Below are positions 51,201-59,860 of a DNA stretch of 64,000 nucleotides, piece after piece; positions within the stretch are counted from its first letter, which is position 1; each line of letters opens with the position of its first letter. Source of the stretch: an uncultured Clostridia bacterium (GTDB taxonomy: Bacteria > Bacillota > Clostridia > TANB77 > CAG-465). A model generated the notes under the pieces. That model was not told the origin of the DNA, did not search any database, and saw only the letters and a list, made by a program, of their open reading frames with translations. Position numbers and translations under genes: made by a program. Where the stretch lies: contig CAKOYF010000007.1 of assembly GCA_934130595.1 (NCBI GenBank), positions 13,171 to 77,170 on the forward strand, in the 5' to 3' direction.

Positions 51201-51769
51201 AAGAATCTGCAGAAGAAGAGGATAGGGATGCTATAAACTACGATTCTAAAGTAGTGACAATATGTGGCATATTTAGTAGAGGAAGAATACTAATGACTAA
51301 ATCAGGTAAAAATATGATGTTTGGAGAATTAGAAGACTTATATGGAACAGTAGAATTAGTAATATTTCCAACTATTTATGAAAAATACGAAAAAATATTA
51401 CAAAATGATAATATAGTTAAAGTTACAGGAAAAGTAAGTATAAAAGAAGATGAAAAATCTAAGGTATTAGTTTCAAATATGACTCTTATTGAAAAAGAGA
51501 AAAATGATGAACAATTTACTAATATTGAAGAAAAACGTAAGAAAATATATGTAAGAATTCCTAAAGATAAATTAGACTTAGAAGATAGAGTAATAGGATA
51601 TATAAAAGATTTAAGTAAAGAATATCCAGGAAATAATGAAGTGTATATTTTTTATGATGGAACTAATAAAATGAGATTACTTAACAAAGCAAACTTTTTA
51701 CAAGATAGTAGTATGGTACTAGAACGATTAGAATTAGCATTTGGAAAAGAGAATGTTAAAATAAAATAA
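48299..51769 (+). CDS. dnaE: DNA polymerase III alpha subunit DnaE
   Basis: A 1156-residue replicative polymerase starting at GTG (MSFVHLHLHTEYSLLDG). The N-terminal PHP domain has HLHTEYS and ITDHGNM. The palm has PVGPGRGSGAGS and the catalytic MPDFDVDF. The tau-binding and OB-fold region (~990-1070) has VTICGIFSRGRILMTKSGK. It lacks an inserted exonuclease, so it is not PolC. In Firmicutes the DnaE type cooperates with PolC. No interruption is seen. It has its own short-leader promoter and a strong terminator. Confidence 0.96.
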   Translation: MSFVHLHLHTEYSLLDGAIRIDEVVKKAKEYNMPAIAITDHGNMFGAIEMYKECKKNGIKPIIGCEFYVAPRSRLDKEGRIDTEPNHLILLAMNNTGYKNLVKLCSIGYTEGFYYKPRIDLEVLEKYNEGLICLSACIAGGLSRKIINGDILGAREMLEKYVSIFGKDRYFLELQDNKLREQILVNQKLIEFSKEYGLNLVATNDCHYLNKENYDFHEVLLCIQTRKILSDEDRLRFKVNEFYFKSPEEMKEAFKAIPEAIENTLKIADMCNVELEFGHTILPEFKIDENISHLEYFTKKCYEGIPKRYTPDKYEKVKERLDYEISVIDKMGYIDYFLIVADFINYAKSQNIPVGPGRGSGAGSIAAYLIGITDIDPLRFDLIFERFLNPERVSMPDFDVDFCYERRQEVIDYVSQKYGKDHVAQIITFGTMAARAVIRDVARVLDVPYQKADMIAKLIPHNFKITIDEALEQNLDFRKLYNEDLEVKRIIDISKKLEGLARQASTHACGVVITKEPVSNYVPLYENEGQISTQYTMTTLEELGLLKMDFLGLRTLTVIDDTKKLVKKIRGIDVDFGTFEDKETYKMLTQGKTLGIFQMESPGFRKMMMKMEPDSIDDIIVMISLYRPGPMDQIPRYIKNKNNKDNIEYTHESLKEILRPTYGCMVYQEQVMQIFRKLAGYSLGRADIVRRAMGKKKIDVMNKEREVFIEGASKNGIDKESANKIFDEMAEFAKYAFNKSHAAAYAVLAYQTAYLKCHYPNEFLAANMNSFMGNQNKIPIYINESRELGIEVLKPDINESYSKFTVINGKIRFALNSIKNVGENAIDEIIKERNINGKYRSFIDFCQRVSGECVNKKCVESLIKAGCFDELEKQYNRYDLLDNFEVIIDGVNHTRKTNYINQINFFSEIEQEGNTIKIDKSGRVPSKRELLDMEREMLGLYISGHPLDEYKDYIKKNSTVSTIDLNYEESAEEEDRDAINYDSKVVTICGIFSRGRILMTKSGKNMMFGELEDLYGTVELVIFPTIYEKYEKILQNDNIVKVTGKVSIKEDEKSKVLVSNMTLIEKEKNDEQFTNIEEKRKKIYVRIPKDKLDLEDRVIGYIKDLSKEYPGNNEVYIFYDGTNKMRLLNKANFLQDSSMVLERLELAFGKENVKIK

Positions 51770-51776
51770 AAAATAA

Positions 51777-51812
51777 CGAGTAAGATTTAAAATTCTTACT
51801 CGCTTTTTTTCT
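51777..51812 (+). terminator. terminator after dnaE
   Basis: CGAGTAAGA and TCTTACTCG pair around TTTAAAAT, followed by CTTTTTTT. Confidence 0.88.
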
Positions 51813-51842
51813 TATCCATAATTATTTTTTATCTTATCTATA

Positions 51843-52793
51843 TTATTTTGATGTTGTTTTTTTAGTAGATACTTCAGATAAAGCTCCTAAAGCACCCATT
51901 GCTTTTGTAGCATCAAATGGAATAAATACTTTGTTTGCAGTACCATTTGCAACATCTTTTAAAGCTTCTAAAGATTTAATAGCAACAAGTTTATCATCTG
52001 GTTTAGAAGCCATTATAGCACCATAAACCATTTTGATTTCTTCAGCTTTAGCTTCAGCAACTTTTTTGATAGCTTCTGCATTACCTTCAGCTTCAAGAAT
52101 TTTAGATTCTCTAATACCTTGAGCTTTTCTTATGCTAGATTCTCTTTCAGCTTCTGCATTAAGGATTGTAGATTGTTTATTACCTTCAGCTAATGTAATA
52201 TCTGCTTGACGTTTACCTTCAGCTTCTAGGATAATTGCTCTTTTATTTCTTTCTGCGTTCATTTGTTTTTCCATCGCATCTCTAATATCTGCAGGTGGTT
52301 TAATATCTTTGATTTCAACACGGTCAACTTTACATCCCCATTTATCTGTTGCTTCATCAAGTACATCTCTTAATTGAGAGTTGATAGCATCTCTAGAAGA
52401 GAATGTAGCATCAAGATCCATTTTACCAACGATATCACGAATTGTTGTTATTGCAATGTAAGCAATACCTTTTTGTAAGCTTTCAATTTCGTATACAGCT
52501 TTAACTGGGTCCATTATTTGGTAGAACACAACTGTATCAATTGTAATAGTAACGTTATCTTTAGTGATAACACTTTGTGGAGTAACATCCATTGTTTGTT
52601 GTTTCAAGCTAACAACAGCTCTAACTTTATCTACGAATGGTAGTAATATGTTAAGACCAGCTTCTGCTGTAAAACTATATTTACCAAAACGTTCGATAAT
52701 TTTTACTTCAGATTGTTTTACTACTTTAATAGATGCAGCAGCAACTACTAAGCAGAAAATAAGGATAAGAATAATAACAAAAATAAATACCAT
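51843..52793 (-). CDS. SPFH/stomatin-prohibitin family membrane protein (QmcA-like)
   Basis: A 316-residue protein with AGGAGG ribosome site. One N-terminal transmembrane helix (~3-22) precedes the SPFH domain (~23-180; VKIIERFGKYSFTAEAGLNI, DNVTITIDTVVFYQI). A long Ala/Glu/Lys coiled coil (~180-265) follows, then a short tail. Such proteins form membrane cages or rafts and often pair with NfeD proteins, whose gene lies 13 bases upstream here. Substrate unknown. Confidence 0.9.
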   Translation of the reverse strand: MVFIFVIILILIFCLVVAAASIKVVKQSEVKIIERFGKYSFTAEAGLNILLPFVDKVRAVVSLKQQTMDVTPQSVITKDNVTITIDTVVFYQIMDPVKAVYEIESLQKGIAYIAITTIRDIVGKMDLDATFSSRDAINSQLRDVLDEATDKWGCKVDRVEIKDIKPPADIRDAMEKQMNAERNKRAIILEAEGKRQADITLAEGNKQSTILNAEAERESSIRKAQGIRESKILEAEGNAEAIKKVAEAKAEEIKMVYGAIMASKPDDKLVAIKSLEALKDVANGTANKVFIPFDATKAMGALGALSEVSTKKTTSK

Positions 52794-52806
52794 ACTTTAT
52801 ACCTCC

Positions 52807-53247
52807 TTATGGTTTTCTAACTAAAAGCTTAACACCATCAATCTTTTCGATTATAACACTTTCTCCAACATTGATAGTCTTGTCTTTATCAGATTTAATA
52901 GCAGACCAAAGTTCACCGTTTACTTTAACCTGACCTATAGGATTAGCATTGTCCATTTTTTTAATAACAATTCCTTTTTTTCCTAGAACAGCACTATTAT
53001 TCATACTAGTATTATCTTTATTTTTAAATAATTTATTTACTAGTGGTTTAGTAAATAAAATCATTAGTATAGTAGAAACTACAAATACTAATATTTGAGC
53101 CACAAGATTTTCTGGGGCAATAAGACTTGTCAAAAAAGCAAGAAATGCTCCAACACCTGGCCAAAATAATAAAAATGATATAGTAAAAATTTCTCCTAAA
53201 AAGAAAACACCACTGGCAATTAACCAAATCGCCCATATAGGTAACAT
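52807..53247 (-). CDS. NfeD-like membrane protein
   Basis: A 146-residue protein with AGGAGG ribosome site. Hydrophobic segments lie at ~5-25, ~28-45 and ~48-70, followed by an OB-fold domain (~80-146, GKKGIVIKKMDNANPIGQVKV, ending LLVRKP). It is the short NfeD form lacking the protease domain. These act with the SPFH partner, encoded next in the same operon, in membrane organisation. Confidence 0.9.
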   Translation of the reverse strand: MLPIWAIWLIASGVFFLGEIFTISFLLFWPGVGAFLAFLTSLIAPENLVAQILVFVVSTILMILFTKPLVNKLFKNKDNTSMNNSAVLGKKGIVIKKMDNANPIGQVKVNGELWSAIKSDKDKTINVGESVIIEKIDGVKLLVRKP

Positions 53248-53293
53248 AACAATCCCTCCTTTTCATTACGAAATTACTAACTAGTCTATATTA

Positions 53294-53322
53294 ATTATAC
53301 AATAAATATTACTAAAGTACAA
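53294..53322 (-). promoter_or_regulatory. promoter of the nfeD-SPFH operon
   Basis: On the minus strand TTGTAC, 17 bases, TATAAT, 47 bases before the NfeD-like start codon. Confidence 0.6.
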
Positions 53323-53420
53323 GATATAATAGCAAATATTATACTAAAAAATAACATAATGAATAGATTATATTATACAGATTAAATAATTGTTACCAAT
53401 ATTACAAAAGTATTAAAAAC

Positions 53421-53513
53421 TTGACAAAAACTAAAGACTATGCTAAAATGTGTCTGCTTCTGGAACAGTAAAAAATAATGCAATTTGACAAAAACGAGGA
53501 AAAATGTTATAAT
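53421..53513 (+). promoter_or_regulatory. two tandem promoters of the M23 peptidase gene
   Basis: P1: TTGACA (53421-53426), 17 bases, TAAAAT (53444-53449). P2: TTGACA (53485-53490), 17 bases, TATAAT (53508-53513) with extended TG. Both begin TTGACAAAAAC, 64 bases apart. Confidence 0.75.
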
Positions 53514-53555
53514 TTAACATGTAACCTATGAAAAAGGAAGGTGCAAAATTTAATT

Positions 53556-54557
53556 ATGGGAAAGAAAGGTGTGCTCAGTACACTAAGATTCGTATTATTT
53601 ACAGCAATATCTTTAGTAATGATATTTGCTGCTGTATATTTAACTGTACTTAATACATACAAACCAGCAGTTAAAACATATATTAATGGAGAATTCATTG
53701 GATATTTCTCTGATGAACAACAATTTGATGAGGTATATAATGATTTAGTTGCTGAAAAACAAAACATAGACGAAAATGTAAAAGTTTATCTAGAAAGTGA
53801 ACCAACATTTGAAAAAAGTTTCATAAAAGATTCATTACTAGAAGAACAAAATGTTTATACAAATTTAAGAGCTGAAATAAAAACAGAATACACTATCTAC
53901 CAACTTGAAGTAGATGGTGAAACTATGACATTTACAGCCGAAGAACAAGCAGAAGATTATGCTGAAAAAGTTAAAGCCGAAGTAGATAGCGTTGATGCTA
54001 CAGTAAAAGTAGAAAAAGTTTCAGAGCTTGAAAACGTTACATCTACTGAAAGAGCTGATAACATTCTTGCAGATATCGTAGATAGAAATAAACCTGTAGA
54101 AACAGTTGTAGAAGAACCAAAAACAACATATACAAATCAATATACTACTAGCGTTTATACAGGTACAGTATCTCCAGTAGTTGATGGTACAAAAGTATGG
54201 CCAACAACTGGAAGAAGAATTAACTGTGACTATTTAGGTTACTATGGACATAATGGTGTAGACATTGGTGGTGCTTCAGGTACTCCAATATATGCTTATA
54301 TGGGTGGTACAGTTATATTCTCAGGATGGGATACTACTGGTTACGGTAACTGTATTAAAATAAGCCATGGAAATGGTATGGTAACTATATATGCACACTG
54401 TAGTGCATTATATGTAAGTGCTGGTCAACAAGTTTCTGCAGGTCAAACAATCGCAGGAATTGGTATGACAGGTTGGGCTACTGGTAACCACTTACACTTT
54501 GAAGTAAGAGTAAACGGTGTTCCAATTAATCCATGGGTTTACTTAAATGGAGTTTAG
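53556..54557 (+). CDS. M23 (LytM-type) zinc metallopeptidase, membrane-anchored
   Basis: A 333-residue protein. The ATG at 53556 is used, although the ribosome site GGAAGG is 15 bases away and a GTG at 53541 abuts it. A transmembrane helix spans ~12-32. A middle region (~45-190) follows. The C-terminal catalytic domain (~210-333) has the zinc ligands of GHNGVDIGG (HxxxD) and GNHLHFEV (HxH), with the final NPWVYLNGV typical of LytM peptidases. It cuts peptidoglycan cross-bridges during growth or division. The presence of both His pairs argues for activity rather than a scaffold such as SpoIIQ. Two tandem promoters suggest variable demand. Confidence 0.9.
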   Translation: MGKKGVLSTLRFVLFTAISLVMIFAAVYLTVLNTYKPAVKTYINGEFIGYFSDEQQFDEVYNDLVAEKQNIDENVKVYLESEPTFEKSFIKDSLLEEQNVYTNLRAEIKTEYTIYQLEVDGETMTFTAEEQAEDYAEKVKAEVDSVDATVKVEKVSELENVTSTERADNILADIVDRNKPVETVVEEPKTTYTNQYTTSVYTGTVSPVVDGTKVWPTTGRRINCDYLGYYGHNGVDIGGASGTPIYAYMGGTVIFSGWDTTGYGNCIKISHGNGMVTIYAHCSALYVSAGQQVSAGQTIAGIGMTGWATGNHLHFEVRVNGVPINPWVYLNGV

Positions 54558-54591
54558 TAAATAAATTACCTTGTGTAATTTATATAAATCA

Positions 54592-54657
54592 CCTATTGCT
54601 CAGATGATACATAATACCTCAGTACATCTTGGCTGTAGGCTAGTTAAAAGAAGGAGG
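54592..54657 (+). promoter_or_regulatory. candidate rpsO leader RNA (S15 autoregulation)
   Basis: Between the M23 stop and rpsO, CCTA/TAGG (54592-54595 with 54636-54639) and AGATG/CATCT (54602-54606 with 54625-54629) can form a two-part stem just before the AAGGAGG. Many Firmicutes control rpsO by S15 binding to such a leader. No covariance could be checked. Confidence 0.35.
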
Positions 54658-54665
54658 AAAAGTCA

Positions 54666-54929
54666 ATGACTAAAGAAAGAAAAAATGAAATTTTAACAAC
54701 TTATGCTAGAACTGAAAATGATACTGGATCTGCTGAAGTACAAATTGCACTTTTAACAGAAAGAATCAACGAATTAACAGCTCATTTAAAAGTTCACATT
54801 CATGATGAGCACTCTAGACGTGGTCTTTTAATCATGGTTGGTAAAAGAAAAAGACTTTTAAAATATCTTGAAACTAAAGACGTTGAAAGATATAGAGATA
54901 TTATTTCTAAATTAAACTTAAGAAAATAA
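54666..54929 (+). CDS. rpsO: 30S ribosomal protein S15
   Basis: An 87-residue protein with strong AAGGAGG. The family signatures ENDTGSAEVQIALLTERI, HDEHSRRGLLIMVGKRKRLL and YLETKDVERYRDII are all present. It binds the central domain of 16S rRNA early in 30S assembly. It ends in a strong terminator, so it is monocistronic here. The pnp gene that often follows rpsO is absent. Confidence 0.97.
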   Translation: MTKERKNEILTTYARTENDTGSAEVQIALLTERINELTAHLKVHIHDEHSRRGLLIMVGKRKRLLKYLETKDVERYRDIISKLNLRK

Positions 54930-54944
54930 TATTACATATTTTAT

Positions 54945-54972
54945 GGAGGCAGGAAAACTGCTTCCTTTTTTT
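54945..54972 (+). terminator. terminator after rpsO
   Basis: GGAGGCAG and CTGCTTCC pair (one G-U) around GAAAA, followed by TTTTTTT. Confidence 0.9.
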
Positions 54973-55003
54973 ATATTATTTTTTTGTAATCTGGTATTTA
55001 CAA

Positions 55004-55032
55004 TTGCATATATATAAATTTTATGTTATAAT
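55004..55032 (+). promoter_or_regulatory. promoter of the asnS operon
   Basis: TTGCAT (55004-55009), 17 bases, TATAAT (55027-55032). The ~45-base leader has no T-box. Confidence 0.65.
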
Positions 55033-55084
55033 TTTAACGTTAATTATTAGAGCGAAGAGCTTTTGAGCAAAGGTGGTAATTTAT

Positions 55085-56467
55085 ATGATTAAATTCGAAG
55101 AAAGAGAAAAGCTATCAGATATAAATAATAATTATAAGAATCTTGACGGAAAAAACGTTCTAGTTTCAGGATGGGTAAGAAACTTACGAGATTCAAAAAA
55201 GATAGCCTTTATAGAATTAAATGACGGAAGCCATTTTAAATCAACACAAATTGTTTTAGATGAAAGTTTAGACAATTATAGTGAGATTGTTTCATTAAAT
55301 ATAGGTTCAAGTATAATAGTAAATGGAGTTGTAAAGGTAACAGAGGGAGCTAAACAGCCTTTTGAAATTGTAGCAAATAAAATTGAAATTTCAGGTAAAT
55401 CTTCACCAGATTATCCTTTACAAAATAAAAGACATTCAATGGAATTTTTAAGAGATGTTGCACATCTAAGACCAAGAACAAATACATTCTTAGCTGTTTT
55501 TAAAGTAAGAAGTGTAATTGCACAAGCTATACATGAATTCTTTCATGAAAATGAGTTTGTATATGTTAATACTCCGATAATAACATCTTCTGATTGTGAA
55601 GGTGCTGGAGAAATGTTTAGAGTAACAACATTAGATGACGATAAACATCATGATCCATCTGAAGATTTCTTTGGAAAAAGAACAAATTTAACTGTTTCAG
55701 GTCAATTATCTGCAGAATGTATGGCAATGGCATTTGCAAATGTTTATACATTTGGTCCAACTTTTAGAGCAGAAGATTCACATACAGCAAGACATGCAGC
55801 AGAATTTTGGATGGTTGAACCAGAAATGGCATTTTGTGATCTAGAAGGAGATATGGAACTTGCAGAGGCCATGATTAAATTCATAATACGTAAAGTATTA
55901 GATGATTGCAAAGAAGAAGTTGAATTCTTTAATAATTTTTATGATAAAGGACTTATTGAAAGATTAAATCATATATATAATTCAAGATTTGAAAGAATTA
56001 CATATACTAAAGCAGTAGAACTTTTAAAAGAGCATAATGATGAATTTGAGTATAAAGTAGATTGGGGAACAGACCTACAAACAGAACACGAAAGATATCT
56101 AACAGAAAAAATCTTTAAGAAACCTGTATTTGTTACAGATTATCCAAAAGATATAAAAGCTTTCTATATGAAGTTAAATGATGACGGAAAAACAGTTAGA
56201 GCTGTAGATATGCTTGTTCCTGGAATAGGAGAAATTATTGGTGGTTCTCAAAGAGAAGAAAATCTAGATAAATTATTAAAAAGAATGAATGAATTAGGAT
56301 TAAAAGAAGAAGATTATTCTTGGTATCTTGATACAAGAAGATATGGTACAGTTGTACATTCAGGATTTGGACTTGGATTTGAAAGACTAGTAATGTATAT
56401 GACAGGAATGTCTAACATACGTGACGTTATTCCATTCCCAAGAACACCAGGAAATTGTTTATATTAA
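55085..56467 (+). CDS. asnS: asparaginyl-tRNA synthetase
   Basis: A 460-residue class IIb synthetase. Start at 55085 (MIKFEER), with AGGTGG upstream, over a GTG at 55073. The N-terminal OB fold (~25-125) binds the anticodon. Motif 2 is TFRAEDSHTARHAAEF and motif 3 is GFGLGFERLVMYM, with GMSNIRDVIPFPR after it. It charges tRNA-Asn with asparagine. aspS follows after 16 bases, and then gpsA and trmR in the same direction form an operon. Confidence 0.96.
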   Translation: MIKFEEREKLSDINNNYKNLDGKNVLVSGWVRNLRDSKKIAFIELNDGSHFKSTQIVLDESLDNYSEIVSLNIGSSIIVNGVVKVTEGAKQPFEIVANKIEISGKSSPDYPLQNKRHSMEFLRDVAHLRPRTNTFLAVFKVRSVIAQAIHEFFHENEFVYVNTPIITSSDCEGAGEMFRVTTLDDDKHHDPSEDFFGKRTNLTVSGQLSAECMAMAFANVYTFGPTFRAEDSHTARHAAEFWMVEPEMAFCDLEGDMELAEAMIKFIIRKVLDDCKEEVEFFNNFYDKGLIERLNHIYNSRFERITYTKAVELLKEHNDEFEYKVDWGTDLQTEHERYLTEKIFKKPVFVTDYPKDIKAFYMKLNDDGKTVRAVDMLVPGIGEIIGGSQREENLDKLLKRMNELGLKEEDYSWYLDTRRYGTVVHSGFGLGFERLVMYMTGMSNIRDVIPFPRTPGNCLY

Positions 56468-56483
56468 TAAGGAGTGATAGAAG

Positions 56484-58244
56484 ATGAGTGAATATAGAAC
56501 ACATACATGTAACGAACTAAGAGAGTCTGATACAGGAAAAGAAGTAAGACTATCTGGTTTTGTAAAAACAATAAGAGATTTAGGAGGCTGTGTATTTATA
56601 GATTTAAGAGATCACTATGGAATAACTCAGCTTACAACAGAAGACCCTAAATTATTAGAACAAATAAAAGAAATAAATGTTGAAGCAGCAATTACTGTTG
56701 ATGGAACTGTTGTAAAAAGACCTGAAGAAAATGTTAACGATAAAATTAGCACAGGAAAAGTAGAAGTAGAAATAAAAAATATTATAATACAAAATAATGT
56801 TTTATTACCAATGCCTTTTGAAGTAGAAAAAAGTCATGATGTAAAAGAAGATTTAAGATTACAATATAGATTCTTAGATTTAAGAAATGAATCTATACAC
56901 GAAAAAATTGTATTTAGAAGTAAAGTATTAAAATGTTTAAGAGATAAAATGGATAGTATGGGATTTGTTGAAGTACAAACTCCAATACTTACATCTTCAT
57001 CACCAGAAGGAGCAAGAGACTATTTAATTCCATCTAGATTACATCCAGGTGAATTTTATGCATTACCTCAAGCACCACAACAATTTAAACAATTACTTAT
57101 GATATCTGGATTTGATAAATATTATCAAATAGCACCATGTTTTAGAGATGAAGACCCAAGAGCAGATAGATCTCCTGGTGAATTCTATCAACTAGACTTT
57201 GAAATGTCTTTTGCAACACAAGAAGATGTTTTAGCTGTATTAAAAGAAGTAACAACTCATGTATTTAAAACATATGGACATGCTAAGATCTCTGAAGATT
57301 CATTCATAAGAATTCCATATAGAGAATCAATGGATAAATATGGTACAGATAAACCGGATTTAAGAAACCCATTAGTATTAACTGATGTTACAGAATGTTT
57401 TGCAAAATCTGAATTTAATGCGTTCAAAAATAAGACTGTTAAAGCAATAGCTATAGATAGTTCTTCTGTAACAAGAAGATTCTTTGATGAAATGACAGAC
57501 TTTGCAAAATCTGAATTAGGAATGAAAGGTCTTGCTTGGATTAAAATAAATGAAGATTCAACTGTTGTAGGACCTATAGCAAAATATTTATCTGAAGATA
57601 TTTTAAAAGAAATGTTTGAAAAAACAGGAGCTAAAGAAAATTATGGTATTTTCTTTATCGCAGATGAATACTTAAAAGCTTGTAAAGATGCCGGAAATGT
57701 TAGAATAGAACTAGGAAAGAGATTAGGATTAATAGACGAAAATGTATATAAATTCTGCTTTATTGTAGATTTTCCATTCTATGAAGAAACAGATGATGGT
57801 AAAATTGATTTTGGACACAATCCATTCTCAATGCCACAAGGAGGACTTGAAGCTTTACAAAATAAAAATCCATTAGATATATTAGCATATCAATTTGATA
57901 TGGTTGGAAATGGATATGAACTTGCTTCAGGAGCAGTTAGAAACCATGATACAGCTATAATGACAAAAGCTTTTGAAATTGCTGGATATAGTGAAGAAAC
58001 AGTAAAAAATAAATTCGGAGCTTTATACAATGCATTTAAATATGGTGCACCACCACATGCTGGAGCAGCACCTGGAATAGATAGAATGATAATGTTATTA
58101 TTAGGGGAAACTAATATTAGAGAAGTTATAGCATTCCCTAAAAATAGCAAAGCAAGAGACTTATTAATGCAAGCACCAAACTATGTTACACCTGAACAAT
58201 TAAGAGATGTACATATAAAAATAGATGTTAAAGATAAAAAATAA
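56484..58244 (+). CDS. aspS: aspartyl-tRNA synthetase
   Basis: A 586-residue enzyme of the bacterial long form. The OB fold (~5-105) is followed by the catalytic core with LPQAPQQFKQLLM, CFRDEDPRADRSPGEFYQLD and motif 3 (GAPPHAGAAPGIDRMIMLLL). The inserted GAD domain lies at ~290-410. The ending IREVIAFPKN is standard. The family's usual GGPPHGGIA-GLDR is varied here to GAPPHAGAAPGIDR, with the critical Arg kept. Operon with asnS and gpsA. Confidence 0.95.
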   Translation: MSEYRTHTCNELRESDTGKEVRLSGFVKTIRDLGGCVFIDLRDHYGITQLTTEDPKLLEQIKEINVEAAITVDGTVVKRPEENVNDKISTGKVEVEIKNIIIQNNVLLPMPFEVEKSHDVKEDLRLQYRFLDLRNESIHEKIVFRSKVLKCLRDKMDSMGFVEVQTPILTSSSPEGARDYLIPSRLHPGEFYALPQAPQQFKQLLMISGFDKYYQIAPCFRDEDPRADRSPGEFYQLDFEMSFATQEDVLAVLKEVTTHVFKTYGHAKISEDSFIRIPYRESMDKYGTDKPDLRNPLVLTDVTECFAKSEFNAFKNKTVKAIAIDSSSVTRRFFDEMTDFAKSELGMKGLAWIKINEDSTVVGPIAKYLSEDILKEMFEKTGAKENYGIFFIADEYLKACKDAGNVRIELGKRLGLIDENVYKFCFIVDFPFYEETDDGKIDFGHNPFSMPQGGLEALQNKNPLDILAYQFDMVGNGYELASGAVRNHDTAIMTKAFEIAGYSEETVKNKFGALYNAFKYGAPPHAGAAPGIDRMIMLLLGETNIREVIAFPKNSKARDLLMQAPNYVTPEQLRDVHIKIDVKDKK

Positions 58245-58262
58245 AAAGGGGTAGTAGATATA

Positions 58263-59234
58263 ATGAAAATAGCTATACTTGGAGTAGGTGCTTATGCAAT
58301 TGCACTTGCTAAGGTTTTTAATAAGAATGAGAATAATGAAGTTGTTATGTGGGCTAAATTTAAAGAAGAAGCCAAAGTTGTCATGGAAAACAGAGAAAAT
58401 ACAGGTGTATTACCTGGAGTAAAAATTCCAGATAGAATAAAAATAACAATGAACTTAGCTTCATGTATGGAAGGAGCAAGCATAGTTGTGCTTGCCGTTC
58501 CAGCAGGAGCTGTTAGACAAGTTTCAGAAGAAGTTGCGGTATATGCAACAGATGATCAAATACTTTGTGTAGTTTCAAAAGGAATCGAGCCTAAAACTAA
58601 TATGTTTATGAGTGAGATATTATATGAAGCAACTAAAAATGAAAATATTTGTATGATTTCTGGACCTTCATTTGCAATAGAAATAGCAAATGATTCAAAA
58701 ACAGGATTTAACGTAGCAAGTAAAAATATTGAAGCTGCTAAAATAGTTAAAGAGCAATTTGAAAATGGTTTAGTTGTAGATACTTGTGACGATATCATAG
58801 GAGTACAAGTTGCTGCTTCAATAAAGAATGTTTTTGCAATATTCATGGGAATGCTAAATGGCATGGATATGAAAGATTCATATAAAGCTAGTTGTTTGGC
58901 TTGCTTAGTTAGAGATTTAGGAGACACAATTGTTGCACTAGGTGGAAAAAGAGAAACAATATTTACTTTTGCAGGATTAGGAGATATGCTACTTACTTGT
59001 ATGAGTTCAAAAAGTAGAAACTTTACATTTGGAACATACATAGGAAGAGGATATACTATGCAAGAAGCTTTTGAAACTATGGCAGTAAAAACAGTTGAAG
59101 GAATATATACTTTAAGTACTATAACAGATTTAATGGAGAAGAAAAACTTTAAAATTAAATCTTTAGAAGTTTTACATGGAATACTATATAACAATGATTC
59201 AAAAGAAAATCTATTAGATAAAATTAGAATGTAA
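58263..59234 (+). CDS. gpsA: glycerol-3-phosphate dehydrogenase [NAD(P)+]
   Basis: A 323-residue cytosolic enzyme that makes sn-glycerol 3-phosphate from dihydroxyacetone phosphate for phospholipids. The nucleotide motif is AILGVGAYAIALA (4-16), a variant of the usual GxGSWGTALA: Tyr-Ala replaces Trp-Gly. The downstream motifs VVLAVPAGAVR, SGPSFAIEIA, the catalytic Lys in AASIKNVFAI and GLGDMLLTCMSSKSRN are intact. The variant loop may change cofactor preference (inference). It lies 18 bases after aspS. Confidence 0.9.
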   Translation: MKIAILGVGAYAIALAKVFNKNENNEVVMWAKFKEEAKVVMENRENTGVLPGVKIPDRIKITMNLASCMEGASIVVLAVPAGAVRQVSEEVAVYATDDQILCVVSKGIEPKTNMFMSEILYEATKNENICMISGPSFAIEIANDSKTGFNVASKNIEAAKIVKEQFENGLVVDTCDDIIGVQVAASIKNVFAIFMGMLNGMDMKDSYKASCLACLVRDLGDTIVALGGKRETIFTFAGLGDMLLTCMSSKSRNFTFGTYIGRGYTMQEAFETMAVKTVEGIYTLSTITDLMEKKNFKIKSLEVLHGILYNNDSKENLLDKIRM

Positions 59235-59247
59235 GGTGAAATTTTAA

Positions 59248-59850
59248 TTGGAAAAAGAGAAAATTTTAAGCAAAATTAAAGAAGAGGCTTTACAAAAGCA
59301 TGTCCCAATAATAGAGGACGAGCCTTTAGAATTAATAAAAGTAATATTAAAGTTAAAAAAGCCAAATAAAATTTTGGAAGTAGGGACAGCAGTTGGATAT
59401 TCAGCTATTAATTTTTCAAAGTACTTAGTTGGTGAAAATGCTAAATTAAAAACTATTGAGGTAAAAGAAGAAATGTATAACAAGGCTATGGAAAACATTA
59501 CTGCTATGCAACTAAATGATAAAATAGAAGTAATTAATGCAGATGCTACAGAATATATGAAATCAATACCAGATGATGAACAATATGATGTAGTATTTAT
59601 AGATGCAGCTAAAGGCCAATATTTAGTATTTTTGGAAGAAGCGATACGATTAACTAGAAATGGTGGAGTAATTATAGCAGATAATATGTTATATAGAGGT
59701 AGAACTCTATCAGATTATAATGAACATAAACATAGAACTGCTACAAATAGATTAAGAGAATATCTTGTTACTATGAAGGAAGACAAAAGATTAGATTCAA
59801 CCTTAATAAAAATAGGCGATGGACTAGCAATAAGTATTGTAAATAAGTAA
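59248..59850 (+). CDS. trmR: class I SAM-dependent O-methyltransferase, TrmR-like
   Basis: A 200-residue protein with TTG start (59248) and AAGGTG ribosome site. SAM motif I is ILEVGTAVGYSAINFSKYL (~44-62). The metal-binding region has VVFIDAAKGQY and IIADNMLYRG. This matches the COG4122 catechol-type O-methyltransferase family. The Bacillus member TrmR (YrrM) makes 5-methoxyuridine in tRNA. It is last in the asnS operon. The tRNA substrate is inferred from the family, and another hydroxylated acceptor is possible. Confidence 0.82.
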   Translation: MEKEKILSKIKEEALQKHVPIIEDEPLELIKVILKLKKPNKILEVGTAVGYSAINFSKYLVGENAKLKTIEVKEEMYNKAMENITAMQLNDKIEVINADATEYMKSIPDDEQYDVVFIDAAKGQYLVFLEEAIRLTRNGGVIIADNMLYRGRTLSDYNEHKHRTATNRLREYLVTMKEDKRLDSTLIKIGDGLAISIVNK

Positions 59851-59860
59851 AAAATTCAAA

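Noticed and set aside
55030..55085. Possible T-box before asnS (AAAGGTGGTAA)
   Set aside because: The T-box core AGGGTGGNACCGCG and any specifier or terminator structure are absent; it is just the ribosome site.
58556..59194. 212-codon ORF on the minus strand inside gpsA
   Set aside because: It is a shadow of the conserved gpsA frame with no ribosome site or promoter.
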